DNA from: Theobroma cacao
Taxonomy: Eukaryota; Streptophyta; Magnoliopsida; Malvales; Malvaceae
Direction: 5' to 3'
Assembly (NCBI RefSeq): GCF_000208745.1
Contig: NC_030853.1
Span: forward strand, 28,258,061 to 28,322,060
DNA length: 64,000 nt
The stretch's first letter is position 1. Every line of letters begins with the position of its first letter. The notes beneath the pieces were generated by a model, which was not told the DNA's origin, searched no databases, and was given only the letters and a program-made list of their open reading frames with translations. This document shows, in pieces, positions 26,701 to 39,331 of the stretch. The translations under genes and the position numbers were made by a program.

Positions 26701-27275
26701 CTGTGTTGAAACAAAGAAAAACGGAACGCAGATCCGAGGCTCAAAAATTAATCTCAAACGAACGGAGAAAGAAATAGAATTTCTAGAATACTCCTGAAAA
26801 TCGTAACAACTCATAGATCTTCAAAACAACAACTAAGTCTAAAACTTAAATCGCAAATATACGATCAAAATTATCCAAAAAAAAGACGATCAAAGTGTAG
26901 ACTGAAAAAGCGAACAAGCTAAAGCGAGAACATGAAGAATCGTAGACAATAGAAATGATTCAAAAATCTTCAAAACGAAATCAATGCGAATATTACTTAA
27001 TACGTCAAAGAAAAACAATAGCAGAAAAACATAGAATGACGAAGAGTGAATAGGACAAAACGAGAATCTGAAGGATCAGAATAGTTTACATTTGTCGATG
27101 GCTTCAAACAGATCGTCTTCGTCATCGATATCTTCTCGCTCCACCAGCTGCAGCTGGCTTGCTTCTTCAGCTCTGATTTTCATGCAAATTCTCGTTTACG
27201 ATCCAAACAAGCAAAAGAAAAAGGAAGAACAATAATGCAAAAGGAATGTCTAACTTACTTGAGAGTAGCGATCAT
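23792..27275 (-). CDS. DMC1: DMC1 meiotic recombinase
   Basis: RecA/RAD51-family ATPase that forms filaments on single-stranded DNA and drives strand exchange between homologues in meiosis (nucleus). Fifteen coding exons: 27259-27275, 27090-27172, 26403-26494, 26240-26311, 26108-26146, 25950-26007, 25810-25855, 25619-25664, 25091-25152, 24880-24946, 24706-24798, 24554-24622, 24387-24465, 24078-24244, 23792-23836. They total 1035 nt, 344 aa, as expected for plant DMC1. Visible motifs: start [20 protein letters not shown]; helix-hairpin-helix region [15 protein letters not shown]; Walker A GEFRSGKT; Walker [13 protein letters not shown]; loop 2 region [17 protein letters not shown]; end [14 protein letters not shown]. 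The last intron (23837-24077) starts AT and ends AC with U12 signals; only that reading restores the normal C-terminus. All other introns are GT-AG. Confidence 0.96.
23837..24077 (-). other. DMC1: U12-type AT-AC intron, last intron of DMC1
   Basis: Read on the minus strand the intron begins ATATCCTTAC, close to the U12 donor consensus RTATCCTTT. It ends TCCTTGACAAAAGAAC, in which TCCTTGAC (23845-23852) matches the U12 branch consensus TTCCTTRAC, with the branch A about 10 nt from the terminal AC. Splicing EA to [14 protein letters not shown] keeps frame. No GT donor nearby gives a sensible protein. Confidence 0.88.
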
Positions 27276-29490
27276 CTTCGTTGCAGTAGATAATTGCTCT
27301 TTGTTTTCCGAGAGAGAGAGAGAGAAAAAGAGAGGGAGATTTTTTATTTGAATGGGACTGAATTAACGAAGGACATTATTTATATTATATTTGTGCAATG
27401 GAATGTCCTCTAAACGACGCCTGAGATCCGCGTTTGCATGTGTGAGATGAGAACGACTTTGTTAGCCGTTTGGTTTGAGAGTTCAGAGCCGGTTATGATC
27501 TATACGATGGATACAATGAGCCGCTGATGTTGCCATGTCAACCATCGTCCCCGTAATAATACATGATTTTTAAGTAAACTAGCATAACTTGAAATCTATT
27601 TATTGGTCAAATCAAATTCCTTATTTCTTAAAGAACGAAAAAAAAAGTTGATATTGGGTCAATGAATATGTGTTAATATGATGATGGTCATCGAATCTAT
27701 AGTGATGGATTAATCCTAATATTCAACCTTTGAACCAAATAAAGTACTATATATATATATGTATTTATATATATTAAAAATAAATTTTTATTTTTTTTAG
27801 ATTACAAGATTTTAAGAGTGGGCATAATATTAACCCTAGAGTCAATCATTAAGAAGGATGGATCAATTTACAATCTGAAAAATTATGGTTCATTTTGACA
27901 ATTTTAGTATGTAATTAAAAATTTAAAATACCATATCTAGCCTTAGACCAAGAATTTGGAAATGACCAATAATGTTGAATAATCCTATACTTAATTTGCG
28001 GATTTTTATGTTTCTATGGGAAATTTGATTAGCGTTACCTGTTTGTGGATAAATTTAAAAGTCCGTTTATTTAGATACTAAAATTTGATTTTATAAATTT
28101 TTAATTGTTGAAATTTACTATAACAATGAAATTAGTCAATTTTTGTTGACGGGTCAAAGACAGAAAAAATAAGAACTAAAACTTTTAAAAACTAATATAT
28201 TTAAATTAACCAATAATCAAAAAGTTCATAATAAAAAATAATTTGATATCACATGTAAATTAATAAAAAAATACTTACAATAATTTTTTAATAAAGTTGT
28301 GCGCATCGATTATTTTGGATTTAAATTCATCAATTATTAACTCTGTATTGAAGAACATTCATCTATTCGAGATTAAATTTTGGATATTTTGATTCACATT
28401 ACTCTTGTTTATGAGCTAAAGCATTAAAGTTTACTAGCTCAAGCGTAGGAGATTTATTTAAACAATTTGTATATTTATTTTAAAAATTTTGTCAATTATT
28501 TTCAACTTATTCATACCTTAATTAAACTTGAGAAAAAAAATAATGCAGTCAACATGCAATATTTTTATTTAAACTTATAATACTAAATACAAAACTATAA
28601 TGCATAAAATATAAATAATTAAATACAATATACAAGATTAATAATTTTCTCTTATATTATTAAAAATAATAAAAAATGATCTATTGATGAAATTTTAAGT
28701 AACAATACAACATTAGAACTTATATTTAAAAATTATATAATAATTTTTTAATTTTTTAAAATTAAACTCATAAAAAATAAAATTAAGATAACAGAAAAAA
28801 AAACATGACATGTAGAAAATAAAATCCACATATGTCATAATAAAAAAAGAGTAAAAATTTAGAGAAAAAAATTTATAAAAACTTAGAACATATAAACAAA
28901 TAAAATTAAAATGAAAAAAAATAAATAAAAATAAAAATAATAATATAAATTGAAATGAGAAGACAAAAGAAAACTTTACATTTTTTTAATTTCACATTAT
29001 GGTGTTGAGTAGTCCCCATCCCTTTTTGTTTAAATTGTCAAGTTCATAAATCCCTCATAAAGAATTAAATGTGTTTCGATAATGAGTTACATACAAGAGA
29101 GTAAAGTAAAAATGAAAAAAGAAAAAAAAAAGAGTGAAAGAGATGTGAAGAAACTTTTTTTTTTTATGCTGAAAATTTTCGCAAGGCCCAGTTATCCTGT
29201 AATTATTTTATTAATAATAGAAAAAATTAAATACATTAGGGAGGGGGACATAAACTGAACCTTCAGAATTACATTAGATCGAGAAGAATTTCGAAAAGTA
29301 CCTAAAATGGAGAGTTTCATTTTGTGTGCATATTTGTGAATGCAATCATAAAATCAAAACACTTCCATTTTACAAGATTTTAAATAATTAAAATAAATAA
29401 ATAAATATAACAAAGTTAAATTATGAGTACTACTCCTTTACATTTATTTAAATATGACATAAGGTAAATTTGTTTTATCTAATCACAGAA
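27276..29490. other. AT-rich spacer upstream of DMC1
   Basis: A GA-repeat tract (27309-27325) lies in the DMC1 leader. Beyond it the DNA is extremely A/T-rich with no supported gene. Confidence 0.5.
27309..27325. repeat. GA microsatellite in the DMC1 leader
   Basis: GA repeats about 35 bp upstream of the DMC1 start codon (CT on the coding strand). Common in plant 5' leaders. Confidence 0.75.
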
Positions 29491-30190
29491 TACCTTGGAG
29501 CTCACCTTGCGCATGTGTGAAGACATGGAGATTTTGAAGAGTATGATCGCAATTCGACAAATAATCAGCAGCTTGATTTCCCTCCCTATGAATATGTGAT
29601 ATACGAAAAGACATGACTTGCAAACATTTTCTAATAGACTATAGCAAATAACGAATTTTGTATGAGCCTTTATGATTATCCTGTATCATTTGTTGACAAC
29701 CTACACAACTATCTCTATTCACACTCTTGACACATTATGTTCCATGCATAAACGTAGGCCTCTATGAAGTGCCATTAATTCCGCCTGCAATTAATTTTGT
29801 GAGCCAAAGTTTTTTGAAAAATCCAAAATAAGATTACCTATATGGTCCCTCAAAACATCTCCCTCAGCAACATTCTGATAATCGTCCTTAGAACTACTAT
29901 TGACATTCAACTTAAGTTCGCCTATCAATGGTTTAATCCAATGAATAATTTTTGATCAGGGCCTGGTTGTCTTGTGCAAATTTAAATCCCCAGTGTATAG
30001 CAATGTCAAGGTCTCCTTTCCACTGTCATTTACATAATAAACCTCCTTGAAAAAGCTGTCTCAATATTTTCATAATTCGCCAAATAACTCGATCAGGATT
30101 CATGCCTAGGTCCTTATGCTTTGCATCATTCCTATCAACCCATAAGAACCAGAAAATAAACAAAGGCAATAATGTAAAGAAACTTAAAAA
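29490..30190 (-). pseudogene. Decayed RNase H-like (RVT_3) fragment of a non-LTR retroelement
   Basis: On the minus strand, interrupted frames recover a plant reverse-transcriptase-like RNase H domain. KLNVNSSSK lies near 29910, where active members have VDG; the catalytic Asp is Asn here. AELMALHRGLRLC lies near 29760-29790. The C-terminal SHIHREGNQAADYLSN lies near 29555-29605. Further upstream a piece like WFLWVDRNDAKHKDLG resembles the linker before RNase H in such elements. Stops and shifts interrupt the frame, so it is a fossil, not a gene. No full element ends are seen. Confidence 0.72.
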
Positions 30191-31180
30191 AGTTAAAGAG
30201 TGAAAAAATTAATAAAACATACAAGTCATTTGTTATTTTTTATTTAAGATTTAGGATAAAATTCTTTTTTAGTAATAAACAAGGTGGATCCGCCCTTATT
30301 TATTAAGAGAATATATAAAAAATTTAATTATAATTTTATATTCTTACTTTTTTTACATACACATGTGTCTTAATGATCAGAACATGAAAATGTACAAATG
30401 GTCAATTCAATAAGATAAGTATTAAAATTTTGAAATTTGAAAAATTCAAATTTACCTTATTAAAAAACAAAACGAATCGAATTAATATCCTTAACAAAAA
30501 AAAATGACAAAACATATGCCATATTTGTTGATTGCTTTGTTTTTTTGTTCATCCTCTTACCAATTTCCTTCATTTTACTTTCTTTTTTATTTTAATAACG
30601 AGAAGCTTCGGTCATTAAAATAAATTTTACTTTAAAATATCTCAATAATTAAAATTTAAAATATTAATTTAAAAATATTTAGTTCGAATCTAAAATACCT
30701 CAAATAAATCTGCAAGTAGACTGTGTGTAAAAGACTAAAAAAAACCTTCCAATTTATATTTCACGTGGCCACCAATATAGACTGCTCCACTTTCAGCTGA
30801 AGGTTATTTTTGTCATTCCGAAAAATCCCACTAAAATCAAATTAAATCATAAGAAATTACATATCATCTTCTTTCTAAAAAGAATAATAATAAAAAAAAA
30901 CAACTGTAGAAGTACTACGGTTCCTCTAGATTCTAGGGTTTCTCTTTCTTTCAACGAAAAAGGCCAGGGGAGGGGTACCTTTCGAACTTTTTCCCTCTCC
31001 GCTCCTTCTCTTCAATTTCCCTGTAACTTTCTCTCCAATTTTCACAAGTCTTTCCTCCTTACCAAACAGATCTCCTGTTCAAAGCCTATCCCCAACCCTC
31101 TTTTCCCTAGCAAATCCCTATTTCTTCATTCCCCTCCCCGTTTCCCCTCTCTAAGAGTATAACTTTGCCCCCTAACCCCA
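30190..31180. other. Promoter and leader of the LRR-kinase gene
   Basis: AT-rich DNA followed by a pyrimidine-rich leader from about 30930 ('ctagggtttctctttctttc') to the ATG at 31181. No other gene is seen. Confidence 0.5.
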
Positions 31181-34100
31181 ATGCAGCTCCCTCATTCTAC
31201 CGATGTCGTTGACACCCTACCGGAAAACCCGGACCCAAAACCCAACCAACAAAAGGAGGAAAACGACGACAATGAAAATGACACCAACAGCACCGCCGTC
31301 ACCTCCGCTGTCGACGGCGGAGCTGACAGCAACAACAACCATAGTAGTAGTGGTACGGTTGAAGACTCGGTTCTCGATGTTTCCGGGAAAAGCGTGGAGT
31401 TTTCGATATTGGAAGAGTCGGGGGAGTCCGTGGACGGGCTTTATTTATACAAAAACGTGTTCAATTTGATTCCGAAATCAGTCGGGGCGTTTAGTCGGTT
31501 AAGGAATTTGAAGTTTTTTGGAAACGAAATTAATTTGTTTCCGGCAGAGGTTGGGGGTTTGGTAGGATTAGAATGTTTGCAGGTGAAGATATCGTTGCCG
31601 GGATTTAATGGAATGGCTTTAAGAAAGTTAAAAGGGTTGAAAGAGCTGGAACTTAGTAGGGTTCCGCCTCGGCCTTCGGTTTTGACTCTGTTGAGTGAGA
31701 TTGCCGGGCTTAAGTGGTTGACCAAGCTTTCTGTTTGTTATTTTTCCATTAGGTATGTGTTTTATCAACAATTTATCTTTTTTGAATTTATAATTCTATA
31801 ATCCTTTGGGTTAGGAAAATTTTCAGTTTTTTTCTTATATGTTTTTATGTGCATGCTATATTATATTTTTGGTTTGTTCCATTCATTAATATTATTCCAA
31901 TTTAAAATGTCATTAGGAAATGTGCTGTCAAAGCTGAACTTAACACAGGAATAAAGGAGATTAAAGAATAATGAAAACTGTTAATAAAGATTCTGCTATC
32001 CTACTGTTATTTGTGAACAGTAAAAGTGTGGGGAAGGGGTGTATCGCTTTTAAGTTTTTGTCCTGCATTAACAAGGGATTTACTATAGAATTGTTTGGAT
32101 AGATTGAGAAAACCACAATTTGAATTCGAATTGTTCCCTTTTCCTGCAGATACCTTCCTCCAGAAATTGGATGCTTAAAGAATTTGGAATATCTGGACCT
32201 TTCATTCAATAAGATAAAGAGTTTGCCAATTGAAATTAGTAATTTGAATGACTTGATTTCATTGAAAGTTGCCAATAATAAATTGGTGGAACTACCCTCG
32301 GGCTTGTCTTCATTACAAAGATTGGAGAACTTGGACTTATCAAATAATAGGTTGACGTCATTGGGGTCTCTTGAACTTAGCCTCATGCATAATCTTCAGA
32401 CTTTGAATCTTCAGGTACTTATCTTATGAATGTAGACTTATTGATCCGTATCCTGTAATCTATTCTGATAAATTTAAATGAGCAGTTACCCTCAAACTTT
32501 TGTCATCACCAGTTATTTGCTTGTTCTGACCAGATTTAGATAGTCCTAACTCCTAAGCCCTTTCCTTTACATTTTTATGTAGGATGCAGCCAATTCAATT
32601 CATTTTGAGATTTATTCAGGATATACACTTGCATACTATTTCTACTTAAGGAGCAAAAGCTTAGGTGGTACAAGTACCGAAATAAATATTGTTCTACTTT
32701 TAATTAGAGTACATAGCATGTTAATTGATTAGTTTGTAACTTGTATGTCACACCATATTTAAATTTGTTGTTTATGTTTTGTTTCGTTTTGGCTTTTTTT
32801 TGGAAGAGGTGATTTTCATCATAATAGATAACTAGCGGTATATTTTTGTTAAAGCTTTAATGCATTTGCACAACATCTCAATATTTAAATCTAACCTTTT
32901 TTCCTGTTTATACATCTACACCATCAATCCAGTACAATAAACTTATAAGTTGTTCTCAAATACCTTCTTGGGTACACTGCAATTTGGAAGGAAATGGCAA
33001 AGGCACATCCAGTGATGATTTTACCAGTTCTTCGGTTGAAATGGATGTGTATGAAACTGCTGCTCAGGATAGTGATGGAAGTGTTTCTTATAATGGTAAG
33101 GTGTTTACAATCAGTTTTCTTATATAATTTCTCCCTTTCCAATCTCATAATATTATTTTTCATTTTTTTTAAGTGTCTTTAGGAATTAATTTATTCCATT
33201 CAAATCGACACAGGCTCTCATAAGACCTCATCAGGTATCTTAACTGTTGCATTGTCAAACAGTAGATGTTTTGCAACTCGGAGGTCAAGTAAACGATGGA
33301 AGAGGAGACATTATTTGCAACAAAGAGCTCGACAAGAACGTCTAAACAACAGCAGGAAGTGGAAAGGTGAAGGACATGCTGAAGTATTGACAATGAAGGC
33401 AGGTGGAGATGTACCAGGCAACAATGATGTCCCTACCTCTGACACTTGTGCAGAAGCTGCATCAGAAGTTGTGGGTGTAGATGATGACAAAACATTATCA
33501 TCATCAGAAGCCAAAGATGAAAAATTGGGTAGTGTTAGATATGAGGATGATACACTTACTTTGGAGAAGGGGTTCTATGTAAAAAGTAGTACATCAGTTG
33601 GTCATGAGTCATTAAATAAAGGGAGTGAAGATAAATGTTCTCAGCTTGATGCATCCTTAGACCCTGTAGGAGAAGGAGCTATTGAGCAGGATGAAGGTTC
33701 ATCCTCTGACATATGCAAGTCTAATTCTAAGTCGAAAAGGCATTCTGATAGGGATCTTAATAATCCTAAACCATGCAAGTCTCGAAAACCAACAGATTAT
33801 TGCTACAATTTATCACGAAAGTATAGTACTAATTCATTTTGTGGGACAGAAGACCACCTACCAGACGGCTTTTATGATGCCGGACGTGATCGGCCCTTCA
33901 TGCCATTGAGTAGATATGAGCAGACTTTTCATCTAGACTCTCGTGAAGTAATTCTTGTTGACAGGTTAATTTTACAAATGTTAATAGAAATAAAGTTGCT
34001 TTGTGAACCAAGAATACTAGATTCTGCTTAATGGGTTGGCAAACCATATTTCTAATCTTCTATTTATGTAATGATTGTGTATATCGTTTTCTCTAGGGAA

Positions 34101-37079
34101 AGAGATGAAGAGTTAGATGCAATTGCTCTCTCCGCTCAAGCTTTGGTATTTCATTTGAAGAACTTGAATGGTTTAGCAAAAGATGGAGAGCGGGTTCCAG
34201 TTGATAACTTGCAGATAGCATCATTGCTTGCTCTTTTTGTATCGGATCATTTTGGAGGGAGTGATAGAAGTGGTATTGTAGAACGGACACGAAAAGCACT
34301 ATCTGGTTCTAACTATAAGAAGCCTTTCATTTGCACATGTTCAACTGGAAATGGTGACAGTGTTAGTGCATCTAACAAGACCTTGGATACTGTAGAAGAT
34401 ATTGTATTCTCTGAGCTCTGTGAGAGATCTTTACGGTCAATAAAGTCCAGAAGGAACTCCATTGTTGTTCCTATAGGTACTCTTCAGTTCGGTGTCTGTA
34501 GACACAGAGCGCTGCTTATGAAGGTGATTTTTTTTTCCTTTTTCTCTTTGGCTTTTTTGTATTTTGTGTTTGGTATTTATTAATTTTGTGCATTGTTACC
34601 TTTTGTCTTATTAAGACCTGGTATGACTTCAATTGCTACAGTATCTATGTGATCGGATGGAACCTCCAGTTCCTTGTGAGCTTGTTAGGGGCTACTTGGA
34701 TTTCATGCCACATGCCTGGAATATCATTCTTGTAAGGAGGGGTGATTCATGGGTTCGCATGGTGGTTGATGCTTGTCATCCGCATGATATACGAGAAGAG
34801 ACGGATCCTGAATACTTTAGCAGGTTAATTTTTTCACTTGACGCAAATATTCAGAATGTTTGTACTTGGAAAAACTATTTTGGAGATTTTCCCTTGTGTT
34901 TCTAGCATATTTGTTGTTATGTTACTGGTTTGGGTTGAAGATTTGGTCTCACTATAGAGCTGCAGGGTGGAATCTGGAAAGAGAGAGCTTGTGAAAGCAG
35001 AATCTTATGTTTTAACATTTTTGTGTTTACTAACTGCAGCAGTAACAGTCATTTTAAAATTTTTGTTCCTGTTATCTTGTGCTGATAATGTGTGTGTGCG
35101 TGCGTGCGTGCGTGCGTGCGTGCGTGTGTGTGTGTGTGCGCGTGCGTGCGTGTGTGTGCATGTTTGTGTGTGTTTGTGTGGATCAGATGTGATGCTATAA
35201 AACATTTTGCCTATTTTCATTGTTGTTTTGATAGGTATGTGCTTTCTATTACAGATACATACCCCTCAGTCGAAAAAAAGCTTCTCTTAGAACGGAAAGC
35301 ACTCCTGTCTTCAGTTGTTCGTTTCCTTCTATGACCATAAGTGATGAAATTGAAAGAGTGGCTTCTAGTTCTCTCATTCGATGCAAATATGGATCAATGG
35401 AGGCTGCAGCAAAGGTGTGTTACTTGAGTTGTGTTGTCAGGTTTATATGATAATGCTGGCACTAAATGTGATGGATTTCAGATTATTTCCTGTGCTTTAG
35501 ATATATGAGTTACAGTGTAATTACTATTGATTCAGATTTTTTTGTCATGGCATTGTTTTGCCTTTTCAATTAGCTATCAGTTTTTCAATTGTGTTCTAAG
35601 AATTTTTTTAGTTATGAATGTTTCCATGATGTGGATTTGCAGGTGCGCACTCTAGAAGTACTTGGTGCTTCACTTGATGAGGTGAAAAATTTTGAGTACA
35701 GTTGCCTGGGAGAAGTAAGAATACTGGGTGCTTTGAAACACCCTTGCATAGTAGAAATGTATGGCCATCAAATATCTTCCAAGTGGGTTCCTATAGGGGA
35801 TGGAAAGTCAGAACATCGAATCTTGCAGTCTGCAATTTTGATGGAGTACATAAAAGGAGGATCTTTGAAGGTATGTATTTAGTGTTATATGTGGTTAGTT
35901 GAGTTGCTTGTCATTACACCTGATTTGTCCTGTTGCTTATGTGCAGACTCATATTGAGAAACTAGCTGAAGCTGGTGAGAAGCATGTCCCTGTGGATTTT
36001 GCATTGTGTATTGCACGAGATATTGCATCTGCATTGGTGGAGTTGCACTCAAAGCATGTTATTCATCGTGACATAAAAAGCGAAAACATTCTGATTGATC
36101 TGGATGAGAAGAGAGTTGATGGAAGCCCTATTGTGAAGCTCTGTGATTTTGATAGAGCAGTACCTCTTAGGTCTTTCCTGCATACATGTTGTATTGCTCA
36201 TGTAGGGATACATCCTCCTAATGTTTGTGTTGGAACACCTCGCTGGATGGCTCCTGAGGTTCTGCGTGCAATGCATAAGCGAAATCAGTATGGACTGGTA
36301 AGTTTTTTTCTTACCATTTTATTCAATTGATAATATATTATTCCTTGATTTGGTGAAAATGATTGTGTAGCATGGAAAGCTTAAGCGGGTAACTTTGACA
36401 ATAAAGAAAAGATAAATTACTTGGTAGGCTAAGGTGTACATGTTTATGTTGAATAGAAAGGGGAGGGGAAGGGAGGAAGTGGAAGTGGGTGTAACATATA
36501 GAGCAATATAATCCTTTTATCGATTTAGATATTGGTTTGAAGTGATATTCTTCTTGCCATATTTGCTTTGAGTTGTTTTGCTCCTTTCCGTGTTTAAGAA
36601 AATTACTTTGGTTTTGTGGATGTTTAAAGTCATGTTTCTTATTGGTTTCAGGAAGTGGACATTTGGTCATTTGGATGCCTGCTTTATGAATTGTTGACTC
36701 TCCAAGTTCCTTATTCTGGATTATCAGAGCTACTCATTCATGAACTTCTTCAGGTAACAGCAAATGTAAATCCTGAGATTCTCACATTCTTTTTTGATAC
36801 CTTTGATCTAAGCAGGTTATTTCCTCTGATTACTATATGCAGATGGGCAAACGTCCAAGACTAACTGAAGAGCTGGAGGCGTTGGATTCATTGAGTGAGA
36901 GTGCAATGACCCAATCTGGGACAGAGCTTGATGGAACAGAAGCTGAAGTAGATACACTTAGATTTCTTGTTGATGTCTTCTGTCGATGTACAGAGGAAAA
37001 TCCAACCGATCGCCCAACAGCCAAAGAACTTTATGATATTTTGCTTGAACACACAAATGGTTTCAGGAATTCGAGTTAG
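31181..37079 (+). CDS. LRR / EDR1-like domain / protein kinase fusion (At1g04210-type)
   Basis: Large plant protein joining three modules; role unknown, probably signalling. Exons 31181-31752, 32150-32414, 32933-33095, 33214-33964, 34097-34523, 34642-34823, 35255-35414, 35643-35870, 35947-36297, 36652-36753, 36843-37079 give 3438 nt, 1145 aa. Residues about 1-50 are acidic and low complexity. About 60-280 are leucine-rich repeats (for example NLEYLDLSFNKIKSLP). About 330-580 are a basic then Ser-rich linker. About 585-790 are the EDR1-like domain with a possible transglutaminase-type Cys/His/Asp trio (GVCRHRALL, PHAWN, VVDACHP). About 800-1135 are the kinase, with HRDIKSEN, the APE-type motif GTPRWMAPEV and DIWSFG. 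DFG is replaced by DFD (CDFDRAVPL) and no normal Gly-rich loop is seen. By recall it matches the Arabidopsis At1g04210 family. Confidence 0.9.
35088..35181. repeat. TG/TGCG microsatellite in intron 6 of the LRR-kinase gene
   Basis: About 90 bp of nearly perfect alternating purine-pyrimidine (GTGTGTGC, repeated TGCG, then GT). Such runs can adopt Z-DNA and are highly length-variable. It lies in the intron 34824-35254. Confidence 0.85.
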
Positions 37080-38691
37080 GAACATGTAGGTTAGCCGATA
37101 GTAATAATTGCTTCCCCATCCCAAATTATTGTAGCCTGATTATGTTGTGTTATTATATTTAACCCCTATACCATTGAGGACCAGATACTTGGACGTCTTC
37201 AGGAATTAATTACCCTCACAATTAGTTGCACTGACTAGGTTTAGCAGCCGGACTTAGTTTTGTTTTAGCAGTAGTGCAAGAAGTTAGATATGTCCAGCGG
37301 TTATAAATCTGTAACGGTATTGAGATGTGTAAATTTTGTAGGTAGTTAATTTGGGTTACCAGTATTTGGTTATCAAATGTATCTGGTCCACAATGTAAGT
37401 AAATCTGAGTTATTTATTAAAGCCCCCCCGATTTTGATTTTTAGTTTTCAAATAATTAGTCCTCTCTTATTTGGCATTGATAACATGGATGGTGGGGTAT
37501 TTTGCTTTTTTATTGCTGATTCAGTTTCCCTAGCATTCATATGAATCGGATCTTATTTATATGATACATTATCTTTGTAGGCAAAGCATTTGACAGGATC
37601 TAGTATCGGATTTAAAATGTTGTTTATGAATGTCAGATTGAACTTAAATAGGTAATTGCTGGTTGATTTTTATAGTGTATTAGTCTACAATGTACACGAA
37701 GATTACAAAACGACATTTTCACTTGAAAAGGAATCTGTACCATCGTTCATTTGGAGTGTCTCCCCCTTTTATCAATTACCTAAACGATGCGTGTCAAAAT
37801 TTGAGTGCAGCAAGAAAGGAGTCTTATCTGACAAATGAAATATTTATGTTGCTGCTAGATGGATGACTTTTCCAAGACTCTGCGTGTAAGGTTGGAGCTG
37901 CAAATTCCTCGATGTGCATATTCATGGTGGTGAGGTGAGGATGTAAACTTGAACCATCTAAGGTTTCAGTAGTCCATTTCTTTCCTACCACTGACTACTA
38001 AACGTATGCTACGTTATCTGTTATCTTTCTTTATATTTGGTGAAAATCTTCACGTCTATCAGGACTCTAGCATAGATCACCCCCTGGAAGCTGAAGGGAA
38101 GGAAGGGAACTGAGACATTTCTCACCATTTTCAACTGCTACAAGTAAAAAAAAAAAAAAACTGCTTCAAACAGCTCTAACAATTACTAAAAATCACTTTA
38201 GCCTCTTGTTTACTGGTTCTTCTAGTCTATATCCCTTCTCTCTTTGTAGTGTAGAAAGCCTTGAATTCAGGGTCTTCCGTTGCACAAATGTATTGGAGAC
38301 AATTAGTTACTAGATTCGGAGCCAGACTGACCCAAGTCTAGGGCACTCACGAATTACCAATTAGCCAATTACTTTTGGATTTTAACCTTTAATTCTTCTA
38401 TTCTGGAATATTTTGTCCAGAGTGGGTTCAGGTAATAACCAATTCTAGGGAACTTTCAACAATCAGGCAAGAACAAAACTTGTCATAGAATCCTGAAATT
38501 GTCATTCTGTATGCTGATATGCTTCAAGTCTATGACTCCTGGATAGGAAGCTCTTTAATTCTAATCAAGTTCCCTTTATACAAAAACGAGAAAAAAAAAA
38601 GAATCTCGAAATTGTAGTCTACCATCTTCATTATAGTTATTTAAAAGCACAGGACTACTTGCAATTGTTGGAAGGCTTTTGTGAAAATTAA

Positions 38692-38945
38692 AAAATAATA
38701 ATAATATCCATCATATATATTTTTCTATATTAATCTGTACAAATATTATATTTATATGCTTCTATAATATTACAAGATAAAGAAATATTTAAAATGTACA
38801 AATAACTAGATTAAAAGATAATAATAATAATAATATCGATTGTATTTTTTTGTATTAATATGTAAGGTAGAAGAATTATATTTATAGACTTCTATCATAT
38901 TACAAGATAAAAAGATATTTAAAATGTATAAATAATTAAAAGATA
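38692..38945. repeat. Imperfect tandem duplication, 120-bp unit
   Basis: Two AT-rich copies about 120 bp apart share blocks such as 'tattacaagataaa' (38769 and 38889) and 'atatttaaaatgta'. Each starts with an ATA-rich microsatellite. Confidence 0.7.
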
Positions 38946-39309
38946 AATTTTATTTAAAATTAAATTACTAATTATTCTATCTCCTGTTGAAGTGACCTTA
39001 TCCTTTACAAAAACAAGTAAATATGATTATTCCAAAAGAATCCTAAAACTGATGCTCCTCCAACTTGGGCTCGTTAGTTGACCTTGGTGCCCCCTCAGCC
39101 CCAGGTGTTGCAATCATTTAACCCTTCCCTTCTCTACCGAAAGGAAAAAGTTGGCCATCTTTTTCTTTCCAATTATCATAATAAAGCATATGTAAGAGAG
39201 AGAAGGGAAAAGATGCCAACCTGTCTTGAGAACATAAAACAATAGACAGGTCACAAGTGAGATTTGGTTGGAAAGAATCCCAAACCAACTCCTGTTATAG
39301 CATCCCCTT

Positions 39310-39331
39310 TCTCTCTCTCTCTCTCTCTCTC
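39310..39331. repeat. CT microsatellite
   Basis: About 11 CT units, no gene nearby. Confidence 0.8.
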
